Below are positions 1 to 7,495 of a stretch of DNA of 39,546 nucleotides, piece after piece. This stretch comes from Fidelibacterota bacterium (lineage in GTDB: Bacteria > Fidelibacterota > UBA2242 > JAOZSR01): contig JAOZSR010000018.1 in NCBI GenBank assembly GCA_029939575.1, positions 1 through 39,546 on the forward strand, read 5' to 3'. The notes beneath the pieces were generated by a model that saw only the letters and a program-made list of their open reading frames with translations, had not been told where the DNA came from and made no database searches. Made by a program: the position numbers and the translations under genes. Positions within the stretch are counted from its first letter, which is position 1, and each line of letters opens with the position of its first letter.

Positions 1-381
1 ATTTTTTCACCAAGACATTGAACTAAAATCTAAAGCATCAAAAAATGTAATTATTACCTAATTTTTGTTAAAATAGCAAAACATCCATAATTCTTGCTCG
101 GGATAAAGCACTCCTAGAGCGTTTCACCAATGTTTTTTTCTGTAATAAACTCATCAACCGCAATTTCGGTCCTGATGTGCGAATTTTTTTATAGCCAATG
201 GTTACGAATTGCCTTTTTAAAAATTTTCATACATATTCCTTTGTTTAATGGCTAACAATAAAGTTAGTTGTAAAAAAAAAATAGAGCGAAACGGTTTTTT
301 ATCAACTAAACCGACAAGTAATATTTTATTAAATTTATCTTCTTTTATTTATGCTTTATTGGTTTTTTTTCATCTAATTTT
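1..381. other. Gene-free AT-rich stretch with traces of decayed coding
   Basis: No intact gene is visible between the window edge and the glycosyltransferase-like gene. On the minus strand, roughly 200 down to 95, two frames read as protein-like text interrupted by stops (for example RTEIAVDEFITEKNIGETL followed by a stop), which suggests a decayed gene. A short hairpin with CTAAC/GTTAG arms lies near 250-267, followed by an A-run. Positions 18-60 resemble 2244-2287. The origin is unknown. Confidence 0.35.
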
Positions 382-1290
382 TTATTGATTAACACCTTCT
401 AAATAAGTGTAGTAAGCAGAAGCATTTTCTTTTAGTTTTGAGGTTATATATCTATAAGCTTTCTCATTATCTTGAAGGACTTTTGGGGGGAATTTTTTGA
501 GAAGTAATTCTTCTGTTTTTCCACTGTATTTGCGCAAAACCGGAAATTTTTTTACTATCTTTCTACACCGCCTGGCAAAAGTCTGATTAAACTCACCTTT
601 AAAGAGTTTAAACCTTGATGCCGCTCCAAGATGAAAAAAAGTCCGTCCATAAATACCTGCCATTAAAAAATGGTCATTACATTTATTGGTTCTTTCTAAC
701 TTTAACCATTTTATTTTGTACCTCCAAATAAGATAACCAATTGCAATTCCTGTATCCTTACGTTGTCCGGATTCTTTTAAAAATTTTCTAAATTCTTTTT
801 CATCATCATAGTTCCACATGGATGGATTATATCTTTTAATAAATTCTTTTGTCAAAACCATTCCACAGGGATGTGGGAGCCAAAAATCTTGAATTTCTGT
901 CCTTAAAACAGAGGACACACTTGAACTCTCAATTTCCATTTGTTCAATAATATTTTTAACCCAATTTTTACTAATTGGCCATGAATCGCAATCTAATGTA
1001 CACACATGAGAACAATTGGTATTTATAGCATGCTGAATTAACAAATCCAAGTATCTTCCATGCTCCTTAGCCCCCTCAATCATTTGATCAGGTAATTGAA
1101 CTATCTCTACTCTTTCAGTTTTTTTTAGTATTTGTACATATTCTTTGTGCAAACGATTGACTGCTGCATATATTATATAATTAACATTTTCGGTATTTTC
1201 AATTATTCCCTTTAAGTGCAAATCCAAGAGCCATTCAAGATTTTTTTCATAAAAATAAACAACACATATTCCCATTTTTATGTTAGACAT
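382..1290 (-). CDS. GT-A-type glycosyltransferase-like protein
   Basis: This 302-residue protein has no signal peptide or membrane segment. Its N-terminal half reads like a GT-A nucleotide-sugar domain: a hydrophobic first strand (GICVVYFYEKN), a run of alternating strands and helices, and the acidic motif LDCDSWP at residues 99-105, placed like the metal-binding DxD of family 2 transferases. The basic C-terminal third (residues 215-270) could contact membrane or polymer. A GGAG ribosome-binding site lies about 9 bases before the ATG. It stands alone, next to a GC-rich dyad and decayed frames, as expected of an accessory gene. The DxD and fold impression are what I see; the transferase role is inferred, and donor and acceptor are unknown. 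Confidence 0.6.
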   Translation of the reverse strand: MSNIKMGICVVYFYEKNLEWLLDLHLKGIIENTENVNYIIYAAVNRLHKEYVQILKKTERVEIVQLPDQMIEGAKEHGRYLDLLIQHAINTNCSHVCTLDCDSWPISKNWVKNIIEQMEIESSSVSSVLRTEIQDFWLPHPCGMVLTKEFIKRYNPSMWNYDDEKEFRKFLKESGQRKDTGIAIGYLIWRYKIKWLKLERTNKCNDHFLMAGIYGRTFFHLGAASRFKLFKGEFNQTFARRCRKIVKKFPVLRKYSGKTEELLLKKFPPKVLQDNEKAYRYITSKLKENASAYYTYLEGVNQ

Positions 1291-1320
1291 TCAAAATACT
1301 CCAATTATCCAATTTAGTTT

Positions 1321-1399
1321 TATAACGCCAGCACAGTCCGCCTTGTCCAAAGTGAGGAACGAACGGCGAGGAAGGTCGGCGCGAATCCATATGTTCGGT
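1321..1399. repeat. GC-rich dyad element, attC-like candidate
   Basis: About 80 bases are strikingly GC-rich inside AT-rich DNA. The element begins TATAACGCC and ends CATATGTTCGGT, so an AAC near the left edge faces a GTT near the right edge, as in integron attC sites. Internal arms (CCG and CCTT on the left, AAGG and CGG on the right, with one unpaired T) can form an imperfect hairpin with an extrahelical base. The outer boxes do not match RYYYAAC/GTTRRRY well and no integrase is present. An alternative is an intergenic repeat or the end of another mobile element. Confidence 0.3.
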
Positions 1400-1534
1400 G
1401 TTTGGCTTTAGTATCATTGATTGAAAATGAAAGGGGTTGTCCGAACAAATAACCTCGGATTCCTCTGATTGAAAGAACAATGAATCTTTTCTTGCACTTC
1501 ATCCAATGTCAAGCATAAATCTTTTATTATTTTG

Positions 1535-1665
1535 CTACATTTCAGAAAGAAACCTATCACATTCTTCTTCGTCTTTCCAGGGTTCTAGTATTGAGATGTT
1601 TCGTTCCAGGACTTTTGGATCAAACGCGTTTTTCAATCATCAAGTATTTTAATATATCCACTCAT
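1535..1665 (-). pseudogene. Short frameshifted open reading frame of unknown origin
   Basis: On the minus strand an ATG at 1665 opens a 10-codon frame (MSGYIKILDD) ending in TGA. Directly afterwards another frame, starting TTG at 1636, gives 33 residues of protein-like text (NAFDPKVLERN, then EPWKDEEECDRF) up to a stop at 1535. One base of shift would join them into a protein of about 43 residues. No good ribosome-binding site is seen. It may be the tail of a decayed gene or chance; I do not recognise a family. Confidence 0.2.
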
Positions 1666-1705
1666 TTGTAATTATATATTTCTTTTTGAACAGATATTTT
1701 CTCTG

Positions 1706-2137
1706 TCATTTATCATTGTGGACCTCTTGTAACCAACTCTTAGCCTCCTCAATTGAGGCGAAATACTTGGCTGTAAAAACACCCTCAGAGGTGCTCATTT
1801 CAACATACTTTTTTACAGAGTTTTTACCAAATGCATCTTCAGGAATAACGAAAGCTTCATATGATGCACCGTTCTTGACATATTGAGAGTTTATTTCGGT
1901 ATTAACCCAATCTAGATCCTTAGTACTAATCACAGCTAGGTTACGAGTATCGGCTAACATATTCAGTTTGCCATATTCACCCGAATATTCTCCCAATAGA
2001 CTAACCAGTTTCCTGATTGCCTTTTTAAAGTTATCACTCGTTATGAATCCATCCCATTCATTTATAAGGCAGGGGATGTCATCGTCTATCCACATTTTAA
2101 CTCCTGCCATTGAAAAAAGAATGTTATCTTTACCCAT
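1706..2137 (-). CDS. Small STAS/SEC14-like (SpoIIAA-like) protein
   Basis: This 143-residue soluble protein has a strong AAGGAAGG ribosome-binding site just before its ATG. The order of features fits the STAS/SEC14-like (SpoIIAA-like) small proteins common in Bacteroidota: an N-terminal strand with a Trp (WIDDDIPCLINEWDGF, residues 16-31), a helix, a central strand with LADTRN (residues 61-66), a DLDWVN helix, a strand ending in a conserved VIP, and a closing EEAKSWL helix. Family members may bind small lipids or act as regulatory partners, but their roles are poorly known. It has no partner gene here and sits in the mobile-looking stretch. Family assignment is by eye only. Confidence 0.5.
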   Translation of the reverse strand: MGKDNILFSMAGVKMWIDDDIPCLINEWDGFITSDNFKKAIRKLVSLLGEYSGEYGKLNMLADTRNLAVISTKDLDWVNTEINSQYVKNGASYEAFVIPEDAFGKNSVKKYVEMSTSEGVFTAKYFASIEEAKSWLQEVHNDK

Positions 2138-2370
2138 TTATCCTTCCTTATCCTGGATCCTTTAAAGTTAACAGCAACTTAATTATTAATAATTCTATTG
2201 TCAAGTATTCGCAATGTTATTTAAGTATGTTTTCCCCGGAAAATTGAACCAAAAACATAAGCATCAAAAAATTCTATTATTAGCCTATCCCTGTGAGAAT
2301 GATAAAATTCGTATCCCATTTTATGTATCAAAATATACAATTATTATCAACCCAAAGAATTTATTATCTA

Positions 2371-2411
2371 AAAACGAAAAAACCCTGCAATCGATTGATT
2401 AGCAGGGTTTT
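2371..2411 (-). terminator. Rho-independent terminator of the tRNA pair
   Basis: Read on the minus strand, a 10-bp perfect stem (AAAACCCTGC with GCAGGGTTTT) encloses a 13-base loop and runs into a T-rich tract interrupted by CG. It begins 8 bases after the tRNA-Leu 3' end, so it should end the tRNA transcript. Confidence 0.8.
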
Positions 2412-2418
2412 AGTAGTG

Positions 2419-2504
2419 TGCCGAAGGCCGGAATCGAACCGGCACGTCCAAGTATGAACGAGGGATTTTAAGTCCCTTGCGTCTACCAGTTCCGCCACTT
2501 CGGC
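2419..2504 (-). tRNA. tRNA-Leu (anticodon TAA)
   Basis: This is an 86-base tRNA with a long variable arm, as for leucine. The acceptor strands GCCGAAG and CTTCGGC pair perfectly and the discriminator base is A. The anticodon arm AGGGA/TCCCT encloses the loop CTTAAAA, so the anticodon is TAA, reading UUA. The T arm GCCGGTTCGATTCCGGC is canonical. The 3' CCA is not encoded (the next bases are CAC). Confidence 0.95.
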
Positions 2505-2516
2505 TAACACTTTCGG

Positions 2517-2589
2517 AGGCGACGACCGGATTCGAACCGGTGCATAACGATTTTGCAGACCGCTCCCTTAGCCACTTGGGTACATCGCC
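2517..2589 (-). tRNA. tRNA-Cys (anticodon GCA)
   Basis: This is a 73-base tRNA. The acceptor GGCGATG pairs with CGTCGCC (one G-U) and the discriminator is T, as expected for cysteine. The loop CTGCAAA gives anticodon GCA, and the T arm contains GGTTCGAATCC. The CCA is not encoded. It lies 12 bases upstream of tRNA-Leu on the same strand, so the two are probably cotranscribed. Confidence 0.95.
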
Positions 2590-2609
2590 ATACTAAAAAA
2601 AAGCAAAGA

Positions 2610-2638
2610 ATATTAATGTTTTTTGGATTAAAAAACAA
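2610..2638 (-). promoter_or_regulatory. Candidate promoter of the tRNA pair
   Basis: On the minus strand TTGTTT (2638-2633) and TAATAT (2615-2610) are separated by 17 bases, about 20 bases upstream of mature tRNA-Cys. This matches housekeeping-sigma geometry. It is assigned by motif and position only. Confidence 0.4.
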
Positions 2639-2683
2639 ATGGATTTATGATTTTTTTTAGGTAGAAGAAAAATTGCTGCAAAA

Positions 2684-2710
2684 ATAGACGACAAGACAAG
2701 TTTTGTCTAT
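2684..2710 (-). terminator. Weak terminator after the HAD gene
   Basis: On the minus strand ATAGAC pairs with GTCTAT across 15 bases that themselves hold an AGACAA/TTGTCT repeat; a run of Ts follows. It starts 16 bases after the stop codon. The short stem makes it a modest candidate. Confidence 0.4.
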
Positions 2711-2726
2711 CTGAAAAATTTAAATA

Positions 2727-3545
2727 TTATCTGAGAATTTGCATTTTTTGAATTGCTTCTGAAAAGCCATTTTCATTATTATTGCAGGTGGTGAGAAATT
2801 TTTCTAATAAAAGATCAGGAGCATTAGCAACAGCAAAACTATGTTCACTCCATTCAAGTAAATCCAGGTCGTTGTAATCATTACCAATACTCAGTGTATT
2901 TTTCCGGTTAATTTTTAAAAAATCACATATTCTCTGGCAACCCTGGCTTTTAGAAATGTCTTTATGAAAAATTTCCATCCAAATGGATTTATGGTCTAAG
3001 GGTGAAGTTGTTTTTATAACATTTAAATTATAGAGAAGGCTTTTTAGATTGTGAAATTTTGAATCTAATTCCGGAAAAATTGCTATAAATTGAGATGCCT
3101 TTTGTTTAATAAAAGTTGATGTTGGCTGGCAGAATTCATTATACAATTTTATCCGACGAAAAAAATCAGGATTATGATTTCCGTTATGAAAATATTGAAA
3201 ATAGTGATTGTCAGGAACTAATCGATGGCACATAAAATCAACTTCATGTTTCAGTAAAATTTTTGAAATTGATTCGACATTTTCTGAATTTATATATCCT
3301 GAAAAGATGATTTTTTTTGTTTTCCAATCTATAATACCGCATCCTGAGGAGAATACTACATAATCGATTGGGAAATCATCAGGCAGGACTTTTTTTAAGG
3401 AAAATAAATTTCGACCTGTGGCGATTACTCTTATTATTTCTTGTTTTTTAAGAGAATTCAAAGTTTGAAGATTGGTTTGACTTACAATTCCCCTTGAATT
3501 TAGTAAAGTTCCATCTAAATCAGTTATGACAATATCAATATTCAT
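2727..3545 (-). CDS. Cof-type HAD-family phosphatase
   Basis: The 272-residue protein carries all HAD motifs. Motif I is DLDGTLL near the N-terminus, where the first Asp is the phosphorylated nucleophile. Motif II is ATGR. A Lys precedes SQGCQRICDFL, and motif IV is GNDYNDLDLL near the C-terminus. The intervening segment is the C2-type cap of Cof/YidA proteins, which dephosphorylate sugar phosphates or flavin-related compounds in the cytoplasm. I chose the ATG at 3545: the open frame extends 70 codons upstream to 3755, but that part does not resemble the family and the family begins right before motif I. It is a single gene, divergent from the sugar operon. The exact substrate cannot be read from sequence. 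Confidence 0.85.
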   Translation of the reverse strand: MNIDIVITDLDGTLLNSRGIVSQTNLQTLNSLKKQEIIRVIATGRNLFSLKKVLPDDFPIDYVVFSSGCGIIDWKTKKIIFSGYINSENVESISKILLKHEVDFMCHRLVPDNHYFQYFHNGNHNPDFFRRIKLYNEFCQPTSTFIKQKASQFIAIFPELDSKFHNLKSLLYNLNVIKTTSPLDHKSIWMEIFHKDISKSQGCQRICDFLKINRKNTLSIGNDYNDLDLLEWSEHSFAVANAPDLLLEKFLTTCNNNENGFSEAIQKMQILR

Positions 3546-3913
3546 GACTTTAAAAATACAAAAAAATAGTTGTTGAAAAAAGTAACTATTTTGAAAAATG
3601 AAATGTTGGATTCTTGCTTCTGATTTTATCATAATACATCCAAAATCATAAATCATTTTTTTGGATTCCATGCAGATGTCTTCCTTTGTATTTTTCTGAG
3701 ATGCAGTCATAATTATTTCATAATTAAATTTTTCAGAGATTGAACAATGACACATAAAAGATGGTAGAGGAAATGGAAAACGTAGATAATCCTTTAATAA
3801 AAAAAATATTTGTAACTTGCGTAATATTTTTTATATTCACTTAACCGATAAAGTGGTCAGTTTACGTGATGCCTTTATGTCAATGATTCAAAATATTATC
3901 AAGGGGGATAGAA
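3546..3913. other. Divergent intergenic region
   Basis: This separates the HAD gene from the sugar-oxidation operon. The minus frame is open through most of it, but its translation (for example QNSYFFQQLFFCIF) does not look like a conserved domain. The plus-strand promoter and a short palindrome are listed separately; no other gene is seen. Confidence 0.5.
3810..3855 (+). promoter_or_regulatory. Candidate promoter with a palindrome over the start site
   Basis: TTGTAA (3810-3815) and TATATT (3832-3837) are spaced by 16 bases. Immediately downstream, CACTT (3838-3842) and AAGTG (3851-3855) form an inverted repeat with an 8-base spacer, covering the expected transcription start. This is where a repressor would bind. 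The arms are only 5 bp, so the operator is tentative. Confidence 0.35.
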
Positions 3914-5302
3914 ATGAGATTTTGTAAATATTTATTAATAGTCAGTCTGTTATCATTAACAATAATTAGTTGTAGTGCCAAACCGGATTGGGTTGATTTA
4001 TTTAATGGCGAGAATCTGAATGGGTGGAAAGTTTTAAATGGAAATGCTGAATTCCGGATTGTAAATGAAACAATTATAGGGATAAGTAAATTAAATACTC
4101 CAAATACATTTTTAGCAACGGAAAAAAATTATAGTGATTTTATTTTGGAATATGAAGCAAAACTTTCCGATGGACTAAATTCAGGGGTTCAAATTCGGAG
4201 TTTATCAAAAGCAGATTATAGAAATGGTCGGGTACATGGATATCAGGTGGAGTTTGATGCTTCTCCCAGGGCATGGACAGGCGGTATTTATGATGAAGCG
4301 AGAAGAGGTTGGCTATACAATCTGGAATGTAATCCAAAAGGAAAAACTGCCTTTAAGAAAAATGAATTCAATAAATTTCGGGTAGAAGCGATTGGAAATA
4401 ATATCAGAGTATGGGTAAATGGAATCCAAACAGCTGATTTGATTGATGATATAACTGGCAAAGGATTTATTGCATTACAGGTACATGGAATTCAAAAAGA
4501 AGAACAGGCTGGCAAAACAGTTGAATTCAGAAATATCAGAATTTTAACAGAAAATTTGGATAAATTTAAAACAAAATTAAATACAGATATTCCCCAGGTC
4601 AGTTTTTTGAAAAATCAATTAACTGAACGCGAGACTAAAGAAGGCTGGGAACTACTCTGGGATGGACAGTCAACAAAAGGGTGGCGAAGTGCAAAAGCAG
4701 AAAAATTTCCGGCAAAGGGCTGGACTATCGAAAATGGCATTTTAACAGTCATGGCAAGTGGAGGAGCAGAATCTGAGCATGGCGGTGATATTGTTACCAA
4801 AAAACAATATGCCAATTTTGAACTGGAAGTTGATTTTAAGTATTCTGAAGGAGCAAATAGTGGGATTAAATATTTTGTTGATTGTAGTTTAAATAAAGGT
4901 CCCGGCTCTGCAATAGGATGTGAATTTCAAATTCTTGATGACAAAAAACATCCTGATGCAAAAAAGGGTGTAAATGGTAATCGTACTTTGGGATCACTTT
5001 ATGATCTAATCACAGCAAATGCCCATATATTTTCCCCAAATGAATCAACATCCAAGCGGGTTAATCGGGGAGGCTGGAACAGAGCAAAAATCATTTCAAA
5101 AGACAATTATGTTGCTCATTACCTAAATGGAATAAAAATTGTAGAATATGAACGGGGAACTCAAATGTGGAAAGCTCTTGTTGCATATAGTAAATATAAA
5201 AATTGGCCTGATTTTGGTGAATTGGAAAAAGGTAATATTTTACTTCAGGATCATGGTGATGAAGTTCATTTCAAAAATATCAAGATTAAAGTGTTGGATT
5301 AA
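3914..5302 (+). CDS. Lipoprotein with two DUF1080 (3-keto-disaccharide hydrolase) domains
   Basis: The 462-residue protein begins with a lipoprotein signal peptide whose lipobox ends at Cys20 (IISC), so it should be membrane-anchored outside the cytoplasm. Two DUF1080 beta-sandwich domains follow: residues about 24-212 (starting [15 protein letters not shown]) and about 243-460 (starting [14 protein letters not shown]). Both have the family's N-terminal LxxGxxxxGW and internal SGIKY/SGVQI strands. Members of this family cleave 3-keto-glycosides produced by Gfo/Idh/MocA dehydrogenases, and two such enzymes follow in the operon. A strong AAGGGGG ribosome-binding site precedes the ATG. Tandem domains in one chain suggest one catalytic and one binding unit, or two specificities. 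The link to 3-keto sugars is family knowledge plus context. Confidence 0.85.
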   Translation: MRFCKYLLIVSLLSLTIISCSAKPDWVDLFNGENLNGWKVLNGNAEFRIVNETIIGISKLNTPNTFLATEKNYSDFILEYEAKLSDGLNSGVQIRSLSKADYRNGRVHGYQVEFDASPRAWTGGIYDEARRGWLYNLECNPKGKTAFKKNEFNKFRVEAIGNNIRVWVNGIQTADLIDDITGKGFIALQVHGIQKEEQAGKTVEFRNIRILTENLDKFKTKLNTDIPQVSFLKNQLTERETKEGWELLWDGQSTKGWRSAKAEKFPAKGWTIENGILTVMASGGAESEHGGDIVTKKQYANFELEVDFKYSEGANSGIKYFVDCSLNKGPGSAIGCEFQILDDKKHPDAKKGVNGNRTLGSLYDLITANAHIFSPNESTSKRVNRGGWNRAKIISKDNYVAHYLNGIKIVEYERGTQMWKALVAYSKYKNWPDFGELEKGNILLQDHGDEVHFKNIKIKVLD

Positions 5303-5314
5303 TTGGAGGGAACT

Positions 5315-6646
5315 ATGAAAAATTCAAGGAGAGAATTTATAAAGAAATCAGGAATAGGTACAGTGGGAATTGTTTTGGGAGCAGCAGCATTCTCAGCAAA
5401 AAGTTATTCGCAAATTATAGGTGCAAATGATAGAATTAATTTTGCTGTGATTGGTTTAAGAAGTAGAGCAAAAGGACATTTATCCAGTATTGCTGAATGT
5501 AAAAATACAATGGTAACTGATATTTGTGATGTTGATAAAAGGTATTTAACCGAATATTCACAAAAAGTCTTTGAAACTTTTGGTAAAAAACCAAACCATC
5601 ACAAAGATATCCGAAAAATGTTGACATCAAAAGATATTGATGTCATTACAATTGCAACTCCGGAACATTGGCATGCTCCAATGACACTTATGGGATTACA
5701 GGCAGGCAAACATGTATATGTGGAAAAACCCTGTAGTCATAATCCCTGGGAAGGTGAACTATTAGTAAAAGCGCAAAAAAAATATGGTAAACTTGTACAA
5801 ATGGGAAATCAGCAACGTTCATCACTTCATACAATCAAAATTATTGACCGAATTCACAAAGGATTGATTGGGAAGGTCTATTATGCTAAAGCCTGGTATG
5901 CCAATACGCGAGGAAGCATTGGGATAGGTAAAGAAGTACCGGTACCGGATTATCTTGATTGGGATTTATGGCAGGGACCTGCTCCCAGGCTTCCCTATAA
6001 AGATAATATACATCCCTATAATTGGCATTGGTTCTGGCATTGGGGAACTGGTGAAACGCTAAATAACGGAACTCACGAAGTTGATGTTTGTCGCTGGGCA
6101 TTGGATGAAGGTTATCCGGATAAAATAACTGCTTCCGGCGGTCGCTACCATTATCAGGATGATTGGGAATTTTATGACACATTGAATACAAGTTACGAAT
6201 ACAAATCCGGCAAAATGATTACCTGGGAAGGTCTCAGTTGTCAAGGTAAAAAATATTATGATCGTGGACGTGGTTCTATGATTCATGGAACTGAAGGATC
6301 TGTGCTTATCGATCGTGATGGATATATTGTTTTTGACAGAAAAAATCAGGAAATAGAGCGCTTTGACAGTCAAAATAATGATGGAAAAATGGATTTAGTT
6401 GGTGCCGGACCAATGACAACGATGCACTTTCAGAATCTGATTAACAGTATAAAAAATAATGAAAAATTGCATTCACCAATCAACGAAGGAAATATTAGTG
6501 TTACAATGTTACAATTATCAAATATTTCCTGGAAAATCGGCAGGAATTTAAATATTAATCCTAAAACTGGTCATATTGTTGGTGATAAAAATGCAAAAAA
6601 AATGTGTAAACGGGAATATGAAAAAGGTTGGGAACCAAAAATTTAA
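5315..6646 (+). CDS. Tat-exported Gfo/Idh/MocA-family oxidoreductase
   Basis: The 443-residue enzyme starts with a classic Tat signal (SRREFIK at residues 4-10, then a hydrophobic stretch ending near SAKSYS), so it should be exported folded with its nicotinamide cofactor. The Rossmann domain follows; the signature Lys lies in VEKPCSH (E137-K138-P139), and the C-terminal domain holds NGTHEVDVCRWAL, with the His expected at the active site. The nucleotide loop reads VIGLRSRAKG, so two glycines of GxGxxG are replaced. I chose the ATG at 5315, 4 bases after GGAGGG, over the upstream TTG at 5303. It follows the DUF1080 gene by 12 bases. Its likely role is oxidation of a sugar or glycoside at C3; the substrate is unknown. 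Confidence 0.85.
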   Translation: MKNSRREFIKKSGIGTVGIVLGAAAFSAKSYSQIIGANDRINFAVIGLRSRAKGHLSSIAECKNTMVTDICDVDKRYLTEYSQKVFETFGKKPNHHKDIRKMLTSKDIDVITIATPEHWHAPMTLMGLQAGKHVYVEKPCSHNPWEGELLVKAQKKYGKLVQMGNQQRSSLHTIKIIDRIHKGLIGKVYYAKAWYANTRGSIGIGKEVPVPDYLDWDLWQGPAPRLPYKDNIHPYNWHWFWHWGTGETLNNGTHEVDVCRWALDEGYPDKITASGGRYHYQDDWEFYDTLNTSYEYKSGKMITWEGLSCQGKKYYDRGRGSMIHGTEGSVLIDRDGYIVFDRKNQEIERFDSQNNDGKMDLVGAGPMTTMHFQNLINSIKNNEKLHSPINEGNISVTMLQLSNISWKIGRNLNINPKTGHIVGDKNAKKMCKREYEKGWEPKI

Positions 6647-6652
6647 ACAGTA

Positions 6653-7495
6653 ATGAGTAAAATACAACTTTTTAATAAAAATTTTTTTGCTATGAATACC
6701 CGTTTTGAAGTGATTTTTTGGAATGACACCCATGAAAAATTTGAAATCCTCCTGAACAGTATTCAAAAATCTGTTCAACAACTTGAAAATTTAATAAGTT
6801 GTTATGATAAATTAAGTGAAGTCTATCATATCAACCATTCAAAAGCATCAGAACAAATAAAAATATCTGATACTCTATGGGAAATTATCATCCTAATGCA
6901 TTCATATAAAACTGAAACATTATCCTGTTTTGATTACTGTTTACCAAAATCATTGGATTCCGGTATTAAATTCGGAGAAAGTGTTGAGTTGGATAAAAGT
7001 GAAAAGACTTTAAAATTTATTAAAGAAGGGTATGAAATTGATTTTGGAGCAGTTGGAAAGGGATTAGCCCTGGAAAATGTGAAAGTAATTTTGAAAAAAA
7101 ATAAGATCAAAAATTGTTTTCTCAGTTTTGGAGACAGTAGTATTTTAACCCTGGGTTCCCATCCTCATGGTTCTTATTGGCCTTTCAGTTTAAAAGACAT
7201 TCCCAAAGAAATAAATTTCAAATTAAATGACCATTGTGTTTCAACCAGTGCAACTATACAACCTAATGGAAAAAATCACATAGTCGATCCACGTACAGGA
7301 GAAATTATCAAGAAGAGAAAAATGATTTCTGTTAAATCAAAATCAGCAGTTGAATCTGAAATATTATCAACAGCATTATTGGTGGCAAATGAGCAGGAAC
7401 AAACTGAAATTCTACATAAGTTTAAGAATTTTGAAATAATAGAAGTAAAATATAATTTACTGAGCAAACCGGAAATTAGGAGAATTTTATGCTAA
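6653..7495 (+). CDS. ApbE-like FAD:protein FMN transferase
   Basis: The 280-residue protein follows the ApbE pattern: NTRFEV near residue 15 (usual MGTxxxV), EIDFGAVGKGLALE (usual DLGGIAKGYAVD), LSFGDSSI (usual lvnlGGN), VSTSATIQ, HIVDPRTGE, and a C-terminal SEILSTALL where the usual Asp of the metal site is Glu. ApbE enzymes attach FMN to a Ser/Thr of a target protein using FAD. There is no signal peptide, so it may act in the cytoplasm or be divergent. It starts 6 bases after the preceding gene and overlaps the next by 7 bases (ATGCTAA), so it is translationally coupled to two dehydrogenase genes. I found no obvious flavinylation motif (D-G/A-x-S/T-G/A-S/T) in neighbouring proteins. Divergence leaves activity uncertain. 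Confidence 0.8.
   Translation: MSKIQLFNKNFFAMNTRFEVIFWNDTHEKFEILLNSIQKSVQQLENLISCYDKLSEVYHINHSKASEQIKISDTLWEIIILMHSYKTETLSCFDYCLPKSLDSGIKFGESVELDKSEKTLKFIKEGYEIDFGAVGKGLALENVKVILKKNKIKNCFLSFGDSSILTLGSHPHGSYWPFSLKDIPKEINFKLNDHCVSTSATIQPNGKNHIVDPRTGEIIKKRKMISVKSKSAVESEILSTALLVANEQEQTEILHKFKNFEIIEVKYNLLSKPEIRRILC

Noticed and set aside
1283-1502. Two overlapping minus-strand frames of 60 and 65 codons over the GC-rich dyad
   Set aside because: They cross the structured element in two frames and overlap the glycosyltransferase start; neither has domain features.
2214-2402. 62-codon plus-strand frame before the tRNA terminator
   Set aside because: Lysine- and isoleucine-rich text without a ribosome-binding site, ending inside the terminator stem.
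2419-2504. tRNA-Leu as an integration site for the accessory segment
   Set aside because: No copy of the tRNA 3' end was found in 1-2400 and no integrase gene is present.
3546-3755. N-terminal extension of the HAD phosphatase to 342 residues
   Set aside because: The family starts immediately before the DLDGTLL motif, and the extra 70 residues show no conserved features.
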